A stretch of DNA of 15,852 bases from the NCBI GenBank assembly GCA_016187105.1, contig JACPKK010000048.1, positions 1 to 15,852 on the forward strand. The letters run 5' to 3'. Shown here piece by piece: positions 10,400-15,852 of the stretch. Under the pieces are notes generated by a model, which was not told the DNA's origin, did not search any database, and was given only the letters and a program-made list of their open reading frames with translations. A program made the position numbers and the translations under genes. This DNA is from Candidatus Curtissbacteria bacterium. GTDB taxonomy: Bacteria; Patescibacteriota; Microgenomatia; Curtissbacterales; GWA2-41-24. Each line of letters opens with the position of its first letter. Position 1 is the first letter of the stretch.

Positions 10400-13300
10400 T
10401 TAAGAATATCTTTGCTTTAGCTGCCGAAATGCCTCAACATTCCTAATCATAAGCCTCATCTCAAGCGGCACTGCAAGATCGGCCGCTTCGAGTTCCGACA
10501 TAAACTTTCTCAAAACCGCTAAGTTGTCTACTTGTCCTCTCGTCAAAATAGCTCTTCCCTTCTGCCCAATGTATTCCCGCTTTAAGGCTGACATAATTTT
10601 ATCCTGCTTTAAAACACGAGTACCGGCATCGCGTATTTTATTATGATCTAAGATCTCTTCCATAAATGGATCCATAAAAGCGCGGTAATCACCCGTCTCT
10701 ATAAGATCTCTGAAAATCTGCGCCTGTCTTGTAGAAAGTTTTAAATACATACTTCTATCAATAACCCCAATCTTCGGTTGCTCTCCGGCCAAATCGATAA
10801 CATAATTACCTATATGAGGGTCGGAATGTACTACGTAAGTTTCCGTACCATCGGCGTCGGCTCTGGCAGGATTATTCAATTGAAACGCAAATATATCTTC
10901 AATATCTCTCACGAGCCCTGCTTTGACTGGCGCACCGATGGACTTATCTGCCAAAACTTTATTTAGAGTTTGACCTTCTGCCCTTTCCTCACTTTTAACT
11001 TTGGGGGTTGTCAGGAAACGCTTGGGGACATGAAATGTGTTCACTCCTCTTTGCTGATTAAACTTTTCTACTATTACTCTAAAATCATCATCGTCCGTCT
11101 CAAAAGTTGCGTCATTAATATCAGCAAGACACCACTCCTGGGAAAGGTCCACAAATACTCTCCCGAGCCTTGCCAAATCAGCATTCCTCACGCTGTACCC
11201 ATCAGAAACCGCGTCGAGAGTATCAATCGCGGTTTTATAACTGCTACCTATAAAATGCTCCGGATTCGGGTTTAGCATTTTTACAACAACATCGCGAGTT
11301 TCGCCGTCTACGCCGACCTTCGCCGCGAAAGTTGTATACAAACTTCCGCCTCCCAAGAATTGGTCAATCGAAACGAGATTACCGTTTATAAAAGCAGCTG
11401 CACCGTTGCCCTCGTTTTGAGCCACCTTTTGTAAATTGTGCCAAAATATTAGCTTGTTCATTCCCTGATTTGCGTCAAAGGTTTGTGCAAGCCTTGCATC
11501 TACTTCCGGCGAAAACCTATAAAGCTGACGCGCCAGTTGCAAAGACCTTACCCCAAGCGCGCCGCTCGCCTCAACCCCTCTTATAACTGCTTCCGTTGCC
11601 TGATCAATCTTGACAACCTCGGGTTTACTCTCTTCCACCACACTTGTATCTCTAAGTTGCTTCTCAAGTTCCTGATTAACAAAACCGAAACTTCTATCAC
11701 TCTCAAAAACCAGCTTGGCTATCGGCGCGGTAGGTTCATCAACTTTACCTTTCCCAAAAATAACTAAATCTCTTGTTGACATGTGGGTAATTCTTCTGGC
11801 CATACTGGATGACACCTTGTGCTTCATATCTCCGTAACCCACACCATAACTAACAGCGGATAATTTACCTACATGCACTTTATCAACATCAAGCGCTCTA
11901 AAAAGCAAAGGCGCTGCCATTTGCGCGGCCGGAATTGAAATTAAGTCCGGTTGTCCTTTTAAAATACCGTTCCTGATCGCTTCGCTGACAAAATCATCTT
12001 TAATTCCTAAAGCCTCCGTAATATTTTCCGCGAAAGCTCTTTTCCCCTTCTCATCAGTAAGTGCGCCATATTGGTCTACTAAAGCTTTCAGGGCGATAAC
12101 GAAGCGTTCAAATTGCGATAAATTGTGAAGATTATCAAAGGTGTCACTAATACTTTTAAACAATTGCCTTCCCGAAGCGTCAACCTCAAACTTTCCCAAA
12201 TCTTTATCATATTTTACCTTCCACCCACGACGCTCGGCCTCCATCCATAATCTAAACCAGTTGTCGGCAACTTCCGACGATGCTTCACTTACTGAAACCG
12301 CATCTGCTTTAAGTGTCTTAAAAAGCTGCCAGTGTCCGCCAGAAAGTTGACTCGTCACGTAATCGGCTCGCGCCATCTTTTTTACTGCTTCCGAACCGCC
12401 CAAGTAATCCTCGAGCCTTTGCCCCATACGCCCGCTAAAATACGCGTAGTCTTCTAGGCTATAGATTTGCTCGGCCACTATAGCCATCCCGTCCGGCCCG
12501 ACCCTATCAAAATTCTTTTCCAGATAATCGCTTTTGTCGCTAAGCGGAGCCGTTGAGTGAAGATAACGTCTATCAATTTCCCTAAGTAGATTATTGGTTT
12601 GGGGAGAATCGGGAAAATTATGAGTCATAAAATCGGCAAGCGCGCCAAATTCGCTTTCGCCAACACCCCGCGCTACGAACTGTTCAAATGATTTCCGAAT
12701 CGGACTGCCGGTTACAACAGATACCAAATCATCCTCATACAATTTACGCCGGGGGGTTTTCTCAACAACATTAGCTAGCCTCAACTTACGTGTAAACTCA
12801 TTAAGCTCTGCTATTGTTCCGAATTCCAAATTAGGCGCACCTTCTACAACCTTTTGAAAATGTGGCAACCGGCTAAATCTTGCATAATTTGTAACTTGAA
12901 ACTCCTTGTACGAATCTGAATAACCAGCGGATAATGAAAAACGTTCCTTGTCTGCTTGCAGTAAATTTGAAGCAAGATTAATTTTAGAAAACCAATCCAT
13001 ACTGCCAAAATTAATTCCGCTTGTATTCATCGTCTTTTCTAAAACATCATAAAATTCGGTGCTATCCCTGCCAAAAACACCCATAACGAAAAATTCCTTA
13101 AGAATGTATCTGCGCACTTCAGGAGTTAAACCTTCTCTACTTCCAAACTTTTCAAAATCCACAGTATCGATTTTTTCTAAAAGCTGGTTTAAAAACTCGG
13201 CTCTTTGGCTGTCGGGAATTTTCTCTCTGTCAAAATAATGTTTAACCGAAGACAAAAAGTCCCCTGGCGGAGGAAGTACCCCCGCGTCTTTAAGGTCTGC

Positions 13301-15145
13301 AATAAATTTATCCGTCAACCCAACAACATCAAGCTCCGGTTTTTGCCCATCATCCGTAAAACCAAATTCCTTCCATATAAGTTCTTTAACCTGCTCACGG
13401 TATAATCTTCTGTTTCCCTTTAATCTAAGGATTTCATTGTCCGGCCCAAGCCATGGTTGAACGATTTTTTTATCTACAATAATACCGACATCATGGATTC
13501 TCCGCAGGAAAATTTTTGCATTTGGAATATCCAAGCTATAATTCCACGTTTCGTCCTCTTTAGTTGAAGTGATTTTTTTGCGCCGATTTGGTTTTTTCAT
13601 GGAAAACTCTCGCTCCATATATTGCAAAATCTCCTGATTAAGCAAGACAGATTCTTTGTCGTCTACGGTTTTAAGAATTTCTATAAATGTATCCTCACTT
13701 AAAGGGATTCCATGTTTATTCTCGCCTTTTTGGGGGTTGTAAGAATGATCCCTTAGGATTCTAAACACGTCCATAAGGTACAGTGAGTCGTGTAAGTACC
13801 GACTATTAGAATTAGGATCCTCGCCAAACAACATGCTTCTAATTTTGCCGTCTCTCACGTTGTCCTTGTACAGGGAAAAGTTTTTAAAAATGTCGACAAC
13901 ATCATCTGGTGTCTCCAGAAAAGAAAAATTGTAAAAACTGGAATGCTCCCCGTTATTCAAAAATAAATATGTGTTAATATCACTTTTGGAAAAACCGGCC
14001 CCGCGAAGCTTTTCAGCAAAAAAATCTTGAAAGGCTTCAAGTGTTTTAAAATACTCTTCGGGAATTATATACTCCCGAGTCTTGCTATCAATATAATTGC
14101 CAAATGAAGTGTTTCTCCTAAGTTCGTCAAACGCGCGCCGCAAATCCGGTGGGGCCAAAAGCGGCAAAGATTCTCTAACAATTCCAAAATTTTCTTTTTT
14201 TATCGCCTCCCGTACAATTTCATAATTGGTCTTTCGCGCGTTTTCACCTTTTATAAAATTAGGCAGAGGTGTCGGCTCGACAGAAGAAGTAGCATAATCC
14301 TCCGCCATGTGCTGGCCTGTACTTTGAGTAGCCCTCATTAACCCCGACTGGTGTCCAAAATCACGGCCTCGCGAAGAAACTTTCTTAATAGCCTCACCAA
14401 AACCGGTCGAGTTATAACCCGTCTTCTCTAGCATTCTTGGGGCCAAACTATCGGAAGCACTTTCGTGAACCCACCCCGTACTATCTGGATCATGCGACAC
14501 AAATACATTCTCGAAGGTCTTGTGTTTTAAATGGCCAACTTCGTGGCCAATTACCCCAACCAATTCATCAACCGTATCCAGGTTATCTATAAGAGATTGG
14601 CTAATAAAAATCGAGCCGTCGGCAACAGCAAACGCATTAGAATCCAAACCCCTTCCTAAAATATAAACCTTCGTCTCTATACCTTTTCCTGCAAGCATCT
14701 TATCGACAATACTCTGCAAAAACTCCGTTCTTTGGGTACCTGTCTCTATATCGCGGGTCGCCGCAAGATTATCGAAAAGACGCTGAATACCTTCGTCATG
14801 ATTTTTTATATCCCCGCGTGCATCTGCAATTTCGACTGACTTTAAGGGCCGAACTACACGCTCACGGGGCGTATTATCGTTTTGCAATTGGCCTTTTACT
14901 TCACCGTTTAAAGGCTTCGGTGCTTCTTTCCTGCCAAATTTAACATTAGCTTGCGGGGAACCCTCTGCGCCTTCCAAAAATGTCTGGCTAGCAATTAAAC
15001 CCTCTCCAGCTAGCACTTGAGACCCAGTAGGCGCTTTTTCTAAAATCCGCGGGGCTCTATGGCTCTGTTGTTCATGATGGCCTGGATCAACTCGCGGCGA
15101 CTTTTTCTCCGCCACGGCAACCGGTGGCCCTTCGGAACCTTTCAT
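10400..15145 (-). CDS. Giant protein: M48-like metallopeptidase fused to UbiB-like kinase
   Basis: A 1581-residue protein without signal peptide or clear membrane helix. Residues 1-100 are charged and Pro-rich, probably disordered. Residues ~115-290 look like an M48-type zinc peptidase: DSNAFAVADGSIFISQSLI, VDELVGVIGHEVGHLKHKT (HEVGH 201-205) and HESASDSLA (E228xxxD232, the expected third ligand pattern). About 900 residues follow that I cannot assign; they look mostly helical. The C-terminal ~350 residues match an ABC1/UbiB atypical kinase: loop FLGGGSLYTTFAAKV (~1263), VVVKML (K1289), SEERAEGQTL, catalytic HSDPHIGN (1440-1447), IGVIDRS (D1463) and a helical C-lobe. UbiB kinases are ATPases linked to quinone and lipid metabolism; M48 enzymes do membrane-protein quality control. 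This fusion's role is unknown. The start is ATG 15145, just after TATAAT. Confidence 0.8.
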   Translation of the reverse strand: MKGSEGPPVAVAEKKSPRVDPGHHEQQSHRAPRILEKAPTGSQVLAGEGLIASQTFLEGAEGSPQANVKFGRKEAPKPLNGEVKGQLQNDNTPRERVVRPLKSVEIADARGDIKNHDEGIQRLFDNLAATRDIETGTQRTEFLQSIVDKMLAGKGIETKVYILGRGLDSNAFAVADGSIFISQSLIDNLDTVDELVGVIGHEVGHLKHKTFENVFVSHDPDSTGWVHESASDSLAPRMLEKTGYNSTGFGEAIKKVSSRGRDFGHQSGLMRATQSTGQHMAEDYATSSVEPTPLPNFIKGENARKTNYEIVREAIKKENFGIVRESLPLLAPPDLRRAFDELRRNTSFGNYIDSKTREYIIPEEYFKTLEAFQDFFAEKLRGAGFSKSDINTYLFLNNGEHSSFYNFSFLETPDDVVDIFKNFSLYKDNVRDGKIRSMLFGEDPNSNSRYLHDSLYLMDVFRILRDHSYNPQKGENKHGIPLSEDTFIEILKTVDDKESVLLNQEILQYMEREFSMKKPNRRKKITSTKEDETWNYSLDIPNAKIFLRRIHDVGIIVDKKIVQPWLGPDNEILRLKGNRRLYREQVKELIWKEFGFTDDGQKPELDVVGLTDKFIADLKDAGVLPPPGDFLSSVKHYFDREKIPDSQRAEFLNQLLEKIDTVDFEKFGSREGLTPEVRRYILKEFFVMGVFGRDSTEFYDVLEKTMNTSGINFGSMDWFSKINLASNLLQADKERFSLSAGYSDSYKEFQVTNYARFSRLPHFQKVVEGAPNLEFGTIAELNEFTRKLRLANVVEKTPRRKLYEDDLVSVVTGSPIRKSFEQFVARGVGESEFGALADFMTHNFPDSPQTNNLLREIDRRYLHSTAPLSDKSDYLEKNFDRVGPDGMAIVAEQIYSLEDYAYFSGRMGQRLEDYLGGSEAVKKMARADYVTSQLSGGHWQLFKTLKADAVSVSEASSEVADNWFRLWMEAERRGWKVKYDKDLGKFEVDASGRQLFKSISDTFDNLHNLSQFERFVIALKALVDQYGALTDEKGKRAFAENITEALGIKDDFVSEAIRNGILKGQPDLISIPAAQMAAPLLFRALDVDKVHVGKLSAVSYGVGYGDMKHKVSSSMARRITHMSTRDLVIFGKGKVDEPTAPIAKLVFESDRSFGFVNQELEKQLRDTSVVEESKPEVVKIDQATEAVIRGVEASGALGVRSLQLARQLYRFSPEVDARLAQTFDANQGMNKLIFWHNLQKVAQNEGNGAAAFINGNLVSIDQFLGGGSLYTTFAAKVGVDGETRDVVVKMLNPNPEHFIGSSYKTAIDTLDAVSDGYSVRNADLARLGRVFVDLSQEWCLADINDATFETDDDDFRVIVEKFNQQRGVNTFHVPKRFLTTPKVKSEERAEGQTLNKVLADKSIGAPVKAGLVRDIEDIFAFQLNNPARADADGTETYVVHSDPHIGNYVIDLAGEQPKIGVIDRSMYLKLSTRQAQIFRDLIETGDYRAFMDPFMEEILDHNKIRDAGTRVLKQDKIMSALKREYIGQKGRAILTRGQVDNLAVLRKFMSELEAADLAVPLEMRLMIRNVEAFRQLKQRYS

Positions 15146-15157
15146 GGGTTAATTATA
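15146..15157 (-). promoter_or_regulatory. Consensus -10 box abutting the giant gene start
   Basis: A perfect TATAAT (15157-15152) is followed by TAACCC and the ATG at 15145. With the usual 6-7-nt distance, transcription would start at or beside the A of the ATG, giving a leaderless mRNA. The -35 position holds only a weak match (GTTAGC, 17-nt spacer), so the call rests on the -10 box. Confidence 0.45.
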
Positions 15158-15216
15158 CGATATTGGGGTTATGCGCTAACGATCTTTTTCACCAAATCCA
15201 GCGTCTTGGCAAACGT

Positions 15217-15852
15217 TTACGGCTCCTCCCCAGTCTTTGGTGAAAGTTTAATAATGTTTCTCCACTCTGGCTTATTTTTATATTTTTCTCCTATGCTTCT
15301 CGCTCTTCTTTCACCAATATCAATTTTGTAATTAAATCCCCAAGCAACCCCAACACCCAAGGCTTCCCAACCAACATATCTTAGGCTATCTATATCAAGA
15401 ACATCCGGCATTGGAATATAGTAATAGCCCAGGTGCCCAGCACCCAAACCCAACACCATAATTGCCGCGGTGCTACCATAGGAAATTCCGTGTACAAGCA
15501 GATTTTTCCGGTCTGCAGCGTGCTTTCCTTCATGTTGAAAAACACCATTCAATTTTCTATTTGTCGCATTAAGCAAAATCTTCCTGGAAAACTCGAGTTT
15601 TCTATCTTTTGGAGCCGATTTGAGATAATCAGGTAATCTTTTGGTATAAAGATCCCAATTAACAAGTTTCCGCCCAAGTATGTCAGAACGTTCATCGTCC
15701 GCAATACATTCGGCAATCCGTAAAACAGATAAATAATCGTCCCAGAGTCTTCCCGCATGGATACGCATCGTGTTTGTAAGCATATTAAATGACCCAAGCA
15801 TCATTGGCCAACCCTTATGGTCTATTTGAATTTTCAACTTAGCTATATCTCG
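15217..15852 (-). CDS. Putative membrane metallopeptidase with HEGKH motif (5' end outside window)
   Basis: The frame is open through to the window edge, so the true start lies outside. A TTG at 15837 is the only candidate inside and has codons in frame before it (reading RDIAK). The visible 211 residues open with KIQIDHKGWPMMLGSF and NTMRIHAGRLWDDYLSVLRI, with no family I recognise. Then comes NGVFQHEGKHAADRKN, an HExxH zinc-peptidase motif on a helix. Two hydrophobic segments follow (GSTAAIMVLGLGAGHLGYYY and VGWEALGVGVAWGFNY), then GERRARSIGEKY, which could give the third zinc ligand. HExxH, then membrane helices, then ExxA is a layout seen in membrane-bound gluzincins. It ends 71 nt upstream of the giant gene, which carries its own HExxH peptidase. 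Confidence 0.6.
   Translation of the reverse strand, partial: RDIAKLKIQIDHKGWPMMLGSFNMLTNTMRIHAGRLWDDYLSVLRIAECIADDERSDILGRKLVNWDLYTKRLPDYLKSAPKDRKLEFSRKILLNATNRKLNGVFQHEGKHAADRKNLLVHGISYGSTAAIMVLGLGAGHLGYYYIPMPDVLDIDSLRYVGWEALGVGVAWGFNYKIDIGERRARSIGEKYKNKPEWRNIIKLSPKTGEEP

Overview
The window looks like a chromosome segment of a Patescibacteria (CPR) bacterium, most likely of Microgenomates type. This is inferred from content, because there is no rRNA or tRNA to place it. The reasons are compact housekeeping genes mixed with short secreted or membrane proteins of unknown function, a GxxExxY protein, a very large uncharacterised protein, many GTG/TTG starts with weak Shine-Dalgarno sites, and spacers full of short degenerate repeats and GC palindromes. 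TGA acts as a normal stop in several conserved genes, so the TGA=Gly code of Gracilibacteria/SR1 is excluded.

Layout. Nearly everything is on the minus strand. From the left: the start of recR, a class I methyltransferase and ybaB/ebfC form one tight cluster (1-1351). The only plus-strand gene, hpf/raiA (1473-1826), diverges from ybaB and runs tail to tail, 2 nt apart, into a small HxGH nucleotidyltransferase (1829-2248). Next come four proteins of unknown function: a membrane-anchored RskA-like protein, a multi-span membrane protein, a short acidic single-span protein, and a secreted charged coiled-coil protein. The last two overlap by 11 nt. A lipoprotein (4721-5134) follows. The block 5209-9040 holds information-processing genes: dnaX, ybeY, a GxxExxY protein, yqeY, rpsU and a HIT hydrolase. 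A DHH-like phosphoesterase follows (9231-10088).

The right third holds one 1581-residue gene (10400-15145). It encodes an M48-like zinc peptidase near the N-terminus (HEVGH, then ExxxD) and an ABC1/UbiB-like atypical kinase at the C-terminus (HSDPHIGN, then VID), joined by about 900 residues with no recognised domain. Upstream on the same strand is an incomplete gene for a membrane protein with a second HExxH-type motif (HEGKH). This pair is the best candidate here for an undescribed system.

The other theme is repeats. Five minus-strand genes (dnaX, GxxExxY, yqeY, rpsU, HIT) end at, or inside, copies of one ~42-bp AT-rich repeat. A sixth copy is inverted upstream of rpsU. Other short-period repeats follow the stops of the RskA-like, ybeY and DHH-like genes and lie downstream of the giant gene. 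Similar short-period sequence also sits in frame inside dnaX at two places. The DHH-like gene carries a perfect in-frame 21-bp tandem duplication over its DxD motif. All assignments come from reading motifs by eye; no database search was possible.
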